Origin: Lysobacteraceae bacterium
GTDB taxonomy: Bacteria > Pseudomonadota > Gammaproteobacteria > Xanthomonadales > Xanthomonadaceae
Length of the DNA stretch: 12,704 nt
Direction of reading: 5' to 3'
Assembly (NCBI GenBank): GCA_017990865.1
Contig: JAGNNB010000042.1
Span: 1-12,704 of the forward strand
Shown here: in pieces, positions 6,068-12,693 of the stretch
Position numbering within the stretch: position 1 is the stretch's first letter
How the letters are laid out: every line of letters starts with the position of its first letter
Notes under the pieces: model-generated
Seen by the model: only the letters and a program-made list of their open reading frames with translations
The model's database searches: none
Told to the model about the DNA's origin: nothing
Program-made: the position numbers and the translations under genes

Positions 6068-6952
6068 ATGCGCCGTGTCTTCACCAGCCCGCGGCTGGAA
6101 AACGTCGAGGGCGTCGCCGCGCTGCTGCGCGAACACGAGATCGAGGTGAAGATCACCAACGGCCGCACGTTTCGCGGCGCGATCCGCGGCAATTTCAGTT
6201 ATCGCGAGCCAGCCGACGCCGGCGAACAGCCTGCGGTGTGGGTGGTGTATTCCGACGATCAGCCGAAAGCGCGCGAGTTGCTGCGCGAAGCCGGTTTGCT
6301 GGATTCCGGCCGCTCGCCGACATCGTATCTGCCCACGCCGACCGTGCATCAACTGCGCGGAGAGGACGGCGCTGCGGAAGACGCTGCGAAACGTCGCGCA
6401 TTCCGAATTCGCGTCGCATTGTTCGTCGGTATCGCCATCGCGCTTGGCATGAGCCTGTTGTCGTTTCGCAAACCGGCGACGCCTGGCGCGCCTGCGACGA
6501 GCGCTCCAGCCAGCGCGGCACCTGCGCGTTCGGCGTCGGCTTCTGCGGCACCGAAAGCGCCCGCGGCGGCGCCGACCTATGTGATCGCCACGCCGAGAGC
6601 CTTGGCCGCGTTGTTGGTCGAAGCGGAAATCGAGGCGCAGTCGACGGCACATCCCATCGAGCGCTTGTGTCTCGCCCTCGATGGCGAAACGCCATCCGCC
6701 GAACGACTCGCGGCGATACGCTTGCCGAAAGGTTTGATCGCGCGCCCGGCGAAGGAATGCGCCGACGACGCGATGCGCGCGGGCGTGTTGTCGATCGCGG
6801 TCGGCGAATATCGCACCGACGGCTCGGGCGCCGGCACGATCCGCCTGGAATTGATCGATGTCGGCAAAGACGGCCGCCCGCGCAGCGAAACGCGCACGCT
6901 CGCGGTCAAACGCGAAGGCGAAGCATGGCGTGTGCTGCGCGTCGTGCAGTAA
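6068..6952 (+). CDS. DUF2007 domain protein with one transmembrane segment and periplasmic tail
   Basis: This 294-residue protein has three parts. Residues 1 to about 78 form a DUF2007-type domain: MRRVFTSPRLENVEGVAALL, then IEVKITN, and a late WVVYSDDQPKARELL. DUF2007 is a small alpha/beta domain labelled 'putative signal transducing' in family databases, with no proven function. A charged stretch is followed by one hydrophobic helix at about 115-133. Then come an Ala/Pro/Ser-rich linker (136-169) and a C-terminal domain with two cysteines, Cys201 and Cys231. The topology is probably N-in, C-out, so the tail would lie in the periplasm and could form a disulfide. It starts 3 bp after tesB, with GGGCGG about 10 nt upstream as a possible RBS, so it is likely translated with tesB. 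The tail's function is unknown to me. Confidence 0.8.
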   Translation: MRRVFTSPRLENVEGVAALLREHEIEVKITNGRTFRGAIRGNFSYREPADAGEQPAVWVVYSDDQPKARELLREAGLLDSGRSPTSYLPTPTVHQLRGEDGAAEDAAKRRAFRIRVALFVGIAIALGMSLLSFRKPATPGAPATSAPASAAPARSASASAAPKAPAAAPTYVIATPRALAALLVEAEIEAQSTAHPIERLCLALDGETPSAERLAAIRLPKGLIARPAKECADDAMRAGVLSIAVGEYRTDGSGAGTIRLELIDVGKDGRPRSETRTLAVKREGEAWRVLRVVQ

Positions 6953-7068
6953 CGGCGCCACGATCGAAGTTGCGGCTGCGACGTTCCCGTCGGCTTAGCC
7001 GCCATGCGCATGGATAGCGCGACTTTCGAGCCGCCGATGCCAAAACCTCGCAAAGAGGCCCCATAAGA

Positions 7069-7094
7069 GCGAAGCGGCCCGAAGGCCGCTTCGT
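7069..7094. terminator. Bidirectional hairpin between convergent genes
   Basis: GAAGCGGCC (7071-7079) and GGCCGCTTC (7084-7092) form a perfect 9-bp stem, extendable by C7070-G7093 and a G-U pair. On the minus strand the loop is TTCG closed by C-G, the very stable UUCG tetraloop. It lies between the DUF2007 gene and the convergent EF-hand gene. T tracts are weak on both sides. Confidence 0.55.
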
Positions 7095-7183
7095 CGAGCT
7101 GCGATACGTTCTTTGCGCGGGCTATTTCGCGAGCATCGCGATTTCGAAGAAATGACGCGCCCGCGCTCGGAACCTTGCGCCGA

Positions 7184-7678
7184 TCAGCGCGCTTGCCGAC
7201 CTTTTTCGCCGCGATTGGCTTGATGGTGGGCGCGCATTTCATCGCGGGTCAGGAACCCGTCCTTGTTGGCGTCGATGGCTGTGAAGTTCTGCAGCGCGCG
7301 TTCGCGACCGGCGAGTTCGTCGCGACTGAAACGACCGTCGCCGTTGCCGTCGAGCTTGGCCATGGCCTCGCCGCGCTGGCCTTTACCGCCGGGGCGGTCG
7401 CCCGCCGCCCGGCCTTTGCCCTGACGCTGCGGCCGTTCGCCGGCATCGATGCGGCCGTCTTTGTTCTTGTCGAGACGATCGAAGTGCTCGGCCATTTTCG
7501 GATGCGCCGACGCCTCGTTACGATCGATCGCGCCATCGCCGTTGGTATCGACTTTGGCTTGACGGGCGCCGGGCTGGGCGGTGCCGGGCTGCGCGGCGCC
7601 GGCCGGCGGCTGAGCGAATGCGAGAGTGGCCGTGCAGGCCATGGCGAGCGCGAAGGCAAGCGGTGCGATGGTTTTCAT
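7184..7678 (-). CDS. Exported protein with four EF-hand calcium-binding loops
   Basis: A 164-residue protein with a signal peptide (about 1-22, AFA-Q), a Pro/Ala/Gly-rich spacer, and four canonical 12-residue EF-hand loops. The loops are D44-E55 (DTNGDGAIDRNE), D70-E81 (DKNKDGRIDAGE), D110-E121 (DGNGDGRFSRDE) and D136-E147 (DANKDGFLTRDE). Every loop keeps Asp at 1, Gly at 6 and Glu at 12, so all four should bind Ca2+. The second and third are separated by a basic, Gly-rich linker (RQGKGRAAGDRPGGKGQRG), and the C-terminus is basic. It is likely periplasmic or secreted; the role could be Ca2+ buffering or sensing, but no partner is visible. The start at 7678 is chosen because AAGGA lies 5 nt upstream and the signal peptide begins there; the frame stays open to 7777. 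Confidence 0.87.
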   Translation of the reverse strand: MKTIAPLAFALAMACTATLAFAQPPAGAAQPGTAQPGARQAKVDTNGDGAIDRNEASAHPKMAEHFDRLDKNKDGRIDAGERPQRQGKGRAAGDRPGGKGQRGEAMAKLDGNGDGRFSRDELAGRERALQNFTAIDANKDGFLTRDEMRAHHQANRGEKGRQAR

Positions 7679-7683
7679 GGTCG

Positions 7684-7688
7684 TCCTT
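7684..7688 (-). promoter_or_regulatory. Shine-Dalgarno AAGGA of the EF-hand gene
   Basis: AAGGA on the minus strand, 5 nt before the ATG at 7678. It decides this start against the longer open frame reaching 7777. Confidence 0.65.
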
Positions 7689-7750
7689 AGGTACGAAGGG
7701 GCGGGCACGACGGCCCGAGCATCGGAATCAACGCCCGTCGCGGGCGTCGG

Positions 7751-7787
7751 TTGACAGCAGGTCGATCGACGGCGCATCGGTCGATCG
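7751..7787 (+). promoter_or_regulatory. TTGACA box with paired GGTCGATCG repeats upstream of the sigma gene
   Basis: A perfect -35-like TTGACA (7751-7756) is followed by GGTCGATCG at 7760-7768 and again at 7779-7787, 19 bp apart. The -10 position for a 17-bp spacer reads GCATCG, a poor match, so promoter activity might need an activator. Function is inferred only. Confidence 0.25.
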
Positions 7788-8051
7788 CGCGAAGGCCTCC
7801 ATCGGACACCCGCGAGCCACTCGGCTCGGCTCGGCCCGGCTCGATTCTGCCCGACCCGGTCACATCGGCGCTGCTGGTGCGTCTGGTTCTCACCCGTCTG
7901 CCTCTCATTCGCCGCCTTCTGGCCGCCTCCGGAGCACCCTCGTGTACGCTGCTATCCGATTACACCGCCCGCATCCGCCGCGCAGGCTATCGTCGGCGCT
8001 CGCCCATGATCTCGGCGGCCAAACGCCTCGCCGCGCACAGCGCCCAGCCGC

Positions 8052-9215
8052 ATGAACGCTACCGCTTTCGCCGCCAACGACGCACCGATCGGCCTGTTGA
8101 TCGAACGCGAACTGCCCGCCGCCCGCGCAGGCGACCGCGAAGCGTACGGGCGCATCGTCGCCGCCTGCCAGAACACCGTCACCGCAGTGGCGCTCGCGAT
8201 CACTCGCGATGTGCCGGCCAGCGAGGACATCGCCCAGGACGCCTTCCTCTGTGCCTGGGAACACCTCAAGCGCCTGCAGAACCCCAGCAGTTTCCTGCCT
8301 TGGCTGCGGCAGATCGCGCGCAACTTGGCCCGCGATCATTTGCGCGCGCGACGGCATCGTCCGCTCGACGGCGAGACCGCGGACCTCGCCATCGCCTTGG
8401 CCGCCGACCCCGCGCCCTCGCCGATGGAAAGCATGGTGGAGGACGAACGCGAGCGCGCGGCGCTGGAATTGATTTCGGCGCTGCCCGAAGAGAGCCGCGA
8501 GACGCTGCTGTTGTTCTACCGCGAAGGCCAAAGCTCGCAGCAAGTCGCCGCGCTGCTCGGTTTGTCGGACGCGGCTGTGCGCAAGCGCTTGTCGCGGGCG
8601 CGGCAAAGTCTGCGCGAGGACATGCTCGCCCGCTTCGGCGAATTCGCGCAGAGCAGCGCCCCGGGCGTCGCCTTCACCGGCGTCGTCGCGACCGCCTTGG
8701 CGATGGCCAGTCCACCGGCGGCGGCGAAAGGCATTCTCGGCGCGAGCGCAGCGGCCGGCGCGAATAGTCTGGCCAAGATCGCGCTCGGCAGCATCGGCAG
8801 TCTCGCCGTCGCCATCCTGGCGGGGTTCGCGGGCATCTGGCTCGGTACCCGCGCGGAACTGCGCAAAGCCGTCGACGACGAGGAGCGACGCGGTTTGATC
8901 CGCATCGGCGCCGTCAACGCGCTGGCCACGGTCGGATTTCTGGTCGCGATGCTGTTGATCGCGCGCTACGACGACGGCTGGATGCTGACGGTGGGGTCCG
9001 GCCTCGCGTTCATGGCGACGATCTTCTATCAAAGCACCGTGGTGCAGCGACGCGTCACCGCGCGACGACGCGCGCTGGACGCGCAGCGCGACCCGATCGG
9101 CGCGGCGGCGCGGCGCCGGCGCGAACGCATCACCTGCGCCGCCGGCGGCGCGATCGGATTGATCTGCGGCTTCGGCGGGCTGATCGCCGGGCTGATCGCG
9201 TCGGGCAGAATCTGA
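8052..9215 (+). CDS. ECF-type sigma factor fused to a multi-pass membrane domain
   Basis: A 387-residue protein with two parts. Residues about 28-100 are sigma70 region 2: DREAYGRIV, then DIAQDAFLCAWEHL with the core-binding helix, then SFLPWLRQIARNLARDHLRAR. Residues about 135-187 are region 4: LISALPEESRETLLLFYREGQS and the helix-turn-helix VAALLGLSDAAVRKRLSRARQ. Both are complete and spaced as in ECF (group 4) factors. From about residue 200 the chain becomes hydrophobic, with four or five likely membrane segments near 206-220 (weak), 244-266, 284-305, 311-330 and 361-384, separated by basic or acidic loops. No separate anti-sigma gene lies on either side, so the tail may tether or inhibit the sigma part in cis. 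No Shine-Dalgarno is clear before the ATG at 8052, and no earlier in-frame ATG exists nearby. The signal and target promoters are unknown. Confidence 0.88.
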   Translation: MNATAFAANDAPIGLLIERELPAARAGDREAYGRIVAACQNTVTAVALAITRDVPASEDIAQDAFLCAWEHLKRLQNPSSFLPWLRQIARNLARDHLRARRHRPLDGETADLAIALAADPAPSPMESMVEDERERAALELISALPEESRETLLLFYREGQSSQQVAALLGLSDAAVRKRLSRARQSLREDMLARFGEFAQSSAPGVAFTGVVATALAMASPPAAAKGILGASAAAGANSLAKIALGSIGSLAVAILAGFAGIWLGTRAELRKAVDDEERRGLIRIGAVNALATVGFLVAMLLIARYDDGWMLTVGSGLAFMATIFYQSTVVQRRVTARRRALDAQRDPIGAAARRRRERITCAAGGAIGLICGFGGLIAGLIASGRI

Positions 9216-9248
9216 ACATCGAACTCGCGAGCGGGACCGTCGCGCCGG

Positions 9249-9254
9249 TATCCT
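9249..9254 (+). promoter_or_regulatory. Possible -10 TATCCT before the PAP2-like gene
   Basis: TATCCT ends 6 bp before the ATG at 9261, which has no good Shine-Dalgarno, so a leaderless transcript starting at the ATG is possible. No -35 is recognisable. Weak evidence. Confidence 0.25.
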
Positions 9255-9260
9255 GAGCGC

Positions 9261-9857
9261 ATGCTCGATCGCCTCGCCCGCTCGATTTCGATCCTCGGCC
9301 ATCCTTTGCTGACGCTGCCGTCTGCGATGGCGTGGTTATCGCTCATGCGCGATACCGGCCCGATTTGGCCGACGTTGCTGGGCTTGGCGCTGATCGCGGC
9401 CGCGGTCGTGGCGTTTTCGTGGCGACAAGTTCGGCGCGCACGCTGGACTCACATCGACGCCAGCGAACCGAGCGAGCGCGCCGGACTCAATCGTGCGCTG
9501 ACTTGGTTGTTGGTCGCAGTCACCGCCATCGCTTTGCTGCGCGGTCAGCGCGAGCTCGCGCTCGGCGCGGCGCTGGCGGCCATGATGGTCCTGACGGCGC
9601 GCGCCTCGTCGCGCTGGTGCAAGTTGTCGCTGCATGTGGCGTTCGCGGTGTTCGCCGCGGGGCTGCTATGGACATGGTCGCCGACGGCGATGCTGGTCGG
9701 ACTGGCGTTCGCCGCGACGGTCGCGTGGTCGCGCGTCGCGTTGCGGCGACATACGCCGCGCGATCTCGTCGTCGGCGCCGCCGCAGGCGCACTGTCGGCG
9801 GTCGTCTATGTCGCGACGATCGCGCAGTGGGCTTCGTCCGGGAGCGCGCTCGCATGA
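9261..9857 (+). CDS. PAP2-like integral membrane phosphatase
   Basis: A 198-residue protein with about five hydrophobic segments (near 12-27, 36-52, 80-94, 98-112 and 124-195 as a hydrophobic block). Near the C-terminus it carries motif 3 of the PAP2/lipid phosphatase superfamily, S157-R158-x5-H164-x3-D168 ([12 protein letters not shown]). A reduced motif 2, Ser-Leu-His at 123-125, stands in place of the usual PSGH. Motif 1 (KxxxxxxRP) is not evident. PAP2 enzymes remove phosphate from lipid phosphates or undecaprenyl pyrophosphate at the membrane. With motif 1 missing, activity is uncertain. Its TGA overlaps the ATG of bpt (ATGA, 9854-9857), so the two are co-translated. It sits 45 bp after the sigma-factor gene and could be part of the same transcript or start from its own promoter. 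Confidence 0.75.
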   Translation: MLDRLARSISILGHPLLTLPSAMAWLSLMRDTGPIWPTLLGLALIAAAVVAFSWRQVRRARWTHIDASEPSERAGLNRALTWLLVAVTAIALLRGQRELALGAALAAMMVLTARASSRWCKLSLHVAFAVFAAGLLWTWSPTAMLVGLAFAATVAWSRVALRRHTPRDLVVGAAAGALSAVVYVATIAQWASSGSALA

Positions 9858-10651
9858 GCCGACACGAGGGCGGCGCAGCGAACGCGCACGATCTGCAGGA
9901 TTTGCGTCTGTTCCACACCGCCGACCATGCCTGCGGCTATTGGCCGGAACGGCAGGCGCGCGATCTGGTGTTGGACCCGAGCGATCCGCGACTGGCGCGC
10001 GCGTTTCCGCTCGCGCTGTCGTGGGGCTTTCGCCGCTCCGGCAATTTGATTTATCGCCCGCACTGCCAGGATTGCCGCGCCTGCGTCGCGGTGCGCATCG
10101 CAGTGGACCGCTTCGCGCCGAATCGCAGCCAACGGCGTTGCCTCACGCGCAATTCGGATTTGCAAGAACGCATCGTCCCGGCGAAACGCGACGACGAGCG
10201 CTTCGAACTCTATCGACGTTATCTCGGCCAGCGTCACCCGGGCGGCGGCATGAGCGGCCACGATGCCGAAGAATTCGATCGTTTCCTGATCGGCGACTGG
10301 AGCACGACGCGGTTTCTGGAATTGCGCGACCGCGGCGAGCGCGAGAACGGCGGCGATGGCGTCTTGCGTGCGCTGGCGGTGACCGATATCGCCGACGACG
10401 CGCTGTCGGCGGTGTACACGATCTACGACCCCGTCGACGCGGCGCGCGGCCTCGGCACCTACGCGATCCTGCGCCAAATCGCCTGGGCGAAGCGCGAGGG
10501 ATTGCGTCATCTTTATCTCGGATACTGGATCGACGGCCATCCGAAGATGGACTACAAACGCCGCTTCGACGCGCTGGAGCGTTTCGACGGCCACGGCTGG
10601 CAGCCCATGCACGACCGACCGAATTCGCCCACAGGAGACGCCGCGCCATGA
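9854..10651 (+). CDS. bpt: Aspartate/glutamate leucyltransferase (bacterial N-degron pathway)
   Basis: This 265-residue protein transfers Leu from Leu-tRNA to N-terminal Asp or Glu of proteins, marking them for ClpS/ClpAP degradation in the cytoplasm. The N-terminal ATE_N part has [15 protein letters not shown] (Cys27) and the cysteine cluster [10 protein letters not shown] (Cys71, Cys74, Cys77), the family hallmark. The C-terminal GNAT-fold ATE_C part has [37 protein letters not shown] and the signature [18 protein letters not shown] at about 221-238. Length is typical. clpS and clpA are not next to it here. The ATG at 9854 overlaps the PAP2 stop, and its own TGA overlaps the ATG of the following lipoprotein gene (10648-10651), so it is the middle gene of a translationally coupled trio. 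Confidence 0.95.
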   Translation: MSRHEGGAANAHDLQDLRLFHTADHACGYWPERQARDLVLDPSDPRLARAFPLALSWGFRRSGNLIYRPHCQDCRACVAVRIAVDRFAPNRSQRRCLTRNSDLQERIVPAKRDDERFELYRRYLGQRHPGGGMSGHDAEEFDRFLIGDWSTTRFLELRDRGERENGGDGVLRALAVTDIADDALSAVYTIYDPVDAARGLGTYAILRQIAWAKREGLRHLYLGYWIDGHPKMDYKRRFDALERFDGHGWQPMHDRPNSPTGDAAP

Positions 10652-11991
10652 CTTCGCATCCGTTCCGACATGCCGGAGATACCGATGCGCGCATCCGCGC
10701 GAAACGAAGCGCATTCGCTCGCGGCGCGATGCTGGCGGTCGCGTTCGCATCGTGCGCGATGCTCGCCGGCTGCCTGCGCGTGGTCGTGCACGGCGACCCC
10801 GCGGCTGCCGCGGAGCGTATGTCCGAGCAAGCGATGCGCACGCTCGCCGCCGCGCTGCCGCTGCGCGTGGCGACGTACAACGCGTCGCTGTACGACGACG
10901 CCGACGGCGGTTTGATCCGGCGGCTCGAACAGGACGATGCGAACGCGCGCAAGATCGCATCGGTCCTGCAAACCGTGCGCCCGGATCTGCTGTTGCTCAA
11001 CGAATTCGATTACGACGCCGAAGGCCACGCCGCCGATCTGTTCCAACAGCGCTATCTCGGCGTATCGCAGGGCGAAGGTCTGGCGCCGCTGGAGTATCGC
11101 TATCGCTATTTCTCGCCGGTCAATACCGGCGTGCCGAGCGGTTTGGATCTCAATCAAGACGGAAAAGTCGGTACGCAGGGCCGCGAACGCGGCGACGACG
11201 CCTGGGGTTACGGCTTGCATCCCGGGCAATACGGCCTGCTGGTGTTGTCGCGCTATCCCATCGACACCGCGGCCGTACGCAGTTTCCGCAATCTGAAATG
11301 GAGCGCGATGCCCGGCGCGCGCAAACCGATGCGCCCGATCACCGCAAGCATGACATCGACGCCGTTTTATCCCGACGCGATTTGGCGCGAGTTACGGCTG
11401 TCGTCGAAGACCCATTTGGACGTGCCGGTGGACAGTCCGCAGGGGCGTTTGCATTTCCTGGTCTCGCATCCCACGCCGCCGGTGTACGACGGCCCCGAAG
11501 ATCGCAACGGCGCGCGCAACGCCGACGAACTGCGGCTATGGCGCGATTATCTCGACAACAAGACCGCCGACGCGGCATGGCTCTGCGACGATGCCGGCCG
11601 TTGCGGCGGCTTGCCGAACGACGCGCGCTTCGCGATCGCAGGCGATCTGAACAACGCGCCGATCGACGGCGACGGCCAGCACGACGCGATTCGCGCGCTG
11701 ATCGAACACCCGCGCACCCTGCGCATGCCCGCGCCGCGCAGCGCGGGCGCCGAAGCCGCCGCACTGCGCGACGGCGGCGCCAACCTGCGCCACACCGCGC
11801 CGCACGCCGAAGACACCGGCGATTTCGGCCCACGCGTCGGCAATCTGCGTATCGATTACGTGCTGCCCTCGCAAGGCTTCCGCGCCATCGACAGCGGCGT
11901 GTTCTGGCCCCTACCCACGCATCCGCTGCATGAAGCGACGAAAGCCACCGATCATCATCTGGTGTGGGTGGATGTGGTGGTGGAGAGGTGA
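10648..11991 (+). CDS. Endonuclease/exonuclease/phosphatase-family lipoprotein
   Basis: This 447-residue protein starts with a basic segment (RIRAKR) and a hydrophobic stretch ending in the lipobox LAGC, so it is likely lipidated at Cys42 and exported. The mature part has the DNase I-like EEP fold: VATYNAS (Asn78), LLLLNEFD (Glu119, metal ligand), FLVSHPTPP (His274), AGDLNNAP (Asp333, Asn335), IDYVLPS (Asp405) and the terminal TDHHLVWVD (Asp435, His436). All catalytic positions are kept, so a metal-dependent phosphodiesterase or nuclease is expected in the periplasm or cell surface; the substrate is unknown. It also contains DLNQDGKVG (167-175), a calcium-loop-like insert. The ATG at 10648 overlaps the bpt stop and has AGGAG 10 nt upstream. 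It is last in its operon and is followed by an intrinsic terminator. Confidence 0.9.
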   Translation: MTSHPFRHAGDTDARIRAKRSAFARGAMLAVAFASCAMLAGCLRVVVHGDPAAAAERMSEQAMRTLAAALPLRVATYNASLYDDADGGLIRRLEQDDANARKIASVLQTVRPDLLLLNEFDYDAEGHAADLFQQRYLGVSQGEGLAPLEYRYRYFSPVNTGVPSGLDLNQDGKVGTQGRERGDDAWGYGLHPGQYGLLVLSRYPIDTAAVRSFRNLKWSAMPGARKPMRPITASMTSTPFYPDAIWRELRLSSKTHLDVPVDSPQGRLHFLVSHPTPPVYDGPEDRNGARNADELRLWRDYLDNKTADAAWLCDDAGRCGGLPNDARFAIAGDLNNAPIDGDGQHDAIRALIEHPRTLRMPAPRSAGAEAAALRDGGANLRHTAPHAEDTGDFGPRVGNLRIDYVLPSQGFRAIDSGVFWPLPTHPLHEATKATDHHLVWVDVVVER

Positions 11992-12069
11992 GACATTTTT
12001 GAATGAGTGCACTGCCTGCTTTTGACCTTGAAAAAAGCAAGGGACTGCATACTTCCCAGACCCATCGGG

Positions 12070-12095
12070 CGGCGGGCAGGACGCCCGCCGTTTTT
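12070..12095 (+). terminator. Intrinsic terminator after the EEP lipoprotein gene
   Basis: CGGCGGGC (12070-12077), loop AGGAC, GCCCGCCG (12083-12090), then TTTTT (12091-12095). The perfect 8-bp GC stem with a T tract on the plus strand fits a rho-independent terminator, about 80 bp after the stop at 11991. Confidence 0.7.
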
Positions 12096-12124
12096 CGATT
12101 CGCCAGGGACGGCGAATCGAAAAA
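12091..12124. repeat. 14-bp perfect inverted repeat
   Basis: TTTTTCGATTCGCC (12091-12104) and GGCGAATCGAAAAA (12111-12124) are exact complements around AGGGAC. The left T5 doubles as the T tract of the preceding terminator, so the two RNA structures exclude each other. Its symmetric T5 would also give a T tract on the minus strand. Confidence 0.75.
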
Positions 12125-12180
12125 TCCCCGTAGCGATGAAATCACGGGTTTGCTCTGTCGGGGAAAAGTGCTTTCTTTTG

Positions 12181-12214
12181 CCTACTTTTCTTTGCACGAG
12201 CAAAGAAAAGCAGG
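12181..12214. repeat. 11-bp hairpin CTTTTCTTTGC/GCAAAGAAAAG
   Basis: The arms at 12185-12195 and 12200-12210 are perfect around the loop ACGA. Beyond one A-C mismatch, CCT (12181-12183) and AGG (12212-12214) add three more pairs. The polypyrimidine and polypurine arms differ from surrounding base use. This is the core I associate with dispersed Xanthomonadales intergenic repeats. Confidence 0.7.
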
Positions 12215-12330
12215 TCGCGCGTCAGCGCGAAACGGCTTATTTCGGACAGCCGAGCGAAAAGCCGAAGGTGCGAAAGGAATAGCAAAAGAGCCAAGCCCGA
12301 AAGCGGCAAGCTCGATGAGCATTTCATTTT

Positions 12331-12693
12331 TTATTCCATGAAATGGATTGGCACATCGAGATACCGACCGAATTGCGGCTTATAAATGATTACTTTCTTG
12401 AATCTCGACTTTAACGGATCCGCGTCGCAAGGCCAGTCAATCTCCTGATCTTGTGCCGGATCCATCATGTCGACGATAAGCAGCAGCCAGTATTCATCGC
12501 ATGGACTGTACTCGCCCATTTTTCCGTGTTTGTCCTCAATCTCGGCAGCGACTCTAGGGATAGAAAGGAATTTCCCGTCGTAAACCTGCGCCACTCTCCA
12601 GAGTGCATCTTTGTATTCTTTTGCGCTTTTGAAGACGGAATAAATCTCTGGAATTTCTTCAAGAGTCTCGCCAACGAAAAACTCACGCTGCAT
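12331..12693 (-). CDS. Orphan hypothetical protein, possibly extending past the window edge
   Basis: I do not recognise this protein of at least 120 residues. It is acidic and soluble, with no signal peptide, and rich in aromatics: FKSAKEYKDALWRVAQVY, GEYSPCDEYWLLLIVDMMDP, FKKVIIYKPQFGRYLDVPIHF. It looks like a small compact alpha/beta protein. The reading frame remains open upstream to the window edge (ATT-GAA-CTC precedes the ATG), and no Shine-Dalgarno is seen before 12693, so the true start may lie outside. Its base use is much more A+T-rich than the other genes: 60-base lines inside it range from about 37 to 55% G+C. It lies beside the inverted-repeat block. This suggests recent acquisition. 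Small orphan proteins of this kind are often immunity or toxin-island genes, but nothing in the sequence proves that. Confidence 0.6.
   Translation of the reverse strand: MQREFFVGETLEEIPEIYSVFKSAKEYKDALWRVAQVYDGKFLSIPRVAAEIEDKHGKMGEYSPCDEYWLLLIVDMMDPAQDQEIDWPCDADPLKSRFKKVIIYKPQFGRYLDVPIHFME

Larger units (their letters stand above)
7679..8051. other. 373-bp divergent intergenic region
   Basis: This region lies between the EF-hand gene (minus) and the sigma-factor gene (plus). It contains the EF-hand RBS, a 7-bp inverted repeat ACGCCCG-TCG-CGGGCGT at 7731-7747, a perfect TTGACA at 7751-7756, a direct repeat pair, and a short CTCGG-type pentamer run near 7820-7843. No gene is evident; overlapping frames are Arg/Pro-rich and look like noise. 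Confidence 0.55.
11992..12330. repeat. Gene-free block of nested inverted repeats
   Basis: This block separates the EEP lipoprotein gene from the orphan at the right end. It holds at least four perfect or near-perfect inverted repeats: TGCTTTT/AAAAGCA (12017-12039), the terminator at 12070-12095, a 14-bp pair at 12091-12124, and an 11-bp pair at 12185-12210. A+T is clearly higher than in the neighbouring genes. From memory, hairpins built on CTTTTCTTTGC/GCAAAGAAAAG occur between genes in many Lysobacter and Xanthomonas genomes, so I take this as a dispersed intergenic repeat. No copy elsewhere in the window confirms it. Open frames across it look spurious. Confidence 0.5.

Noticed and set aside
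4982..6961. 659-codon minus-strand open frame opposite tesB and the DUF2007 gene
   Set aside because: The composition is Arg/His/Gln-heavy noise, and tesB on the plus strand has complete family motifs.
7820..7843. Short CTCGG/TCGGC pentamer run
   Set aside because: Three to four imperfect copies in a GC-rich gap are likely chance slippage; no function can be argued.
7751..8767. Plus-strand open frame starting upstream of the sigma gene in another frame
   Set aside because: It overlaps the real sigma frame, is Arg-rich and has no RBS.
7905..9302. 465-codon minus-strand open frame opposite the sigma factor
   Set aside because: No motif is recognisable; the sigma region 2 and 4 motifs on the plus strand are decisive.
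9806..10960. 384-codon minus-strand open frame opposite bpt
   Set aside because: It is a shadow of bpt, which has its cysteine cluster and GNAT signature in the other strand.
12003..12341. 112-codon plus-strand open frame through the repeat block
   Set aside because: It runs through a terminator and several hairpins. Its translation resembles the spurious proteins that dispersed repeats give in related genomes.
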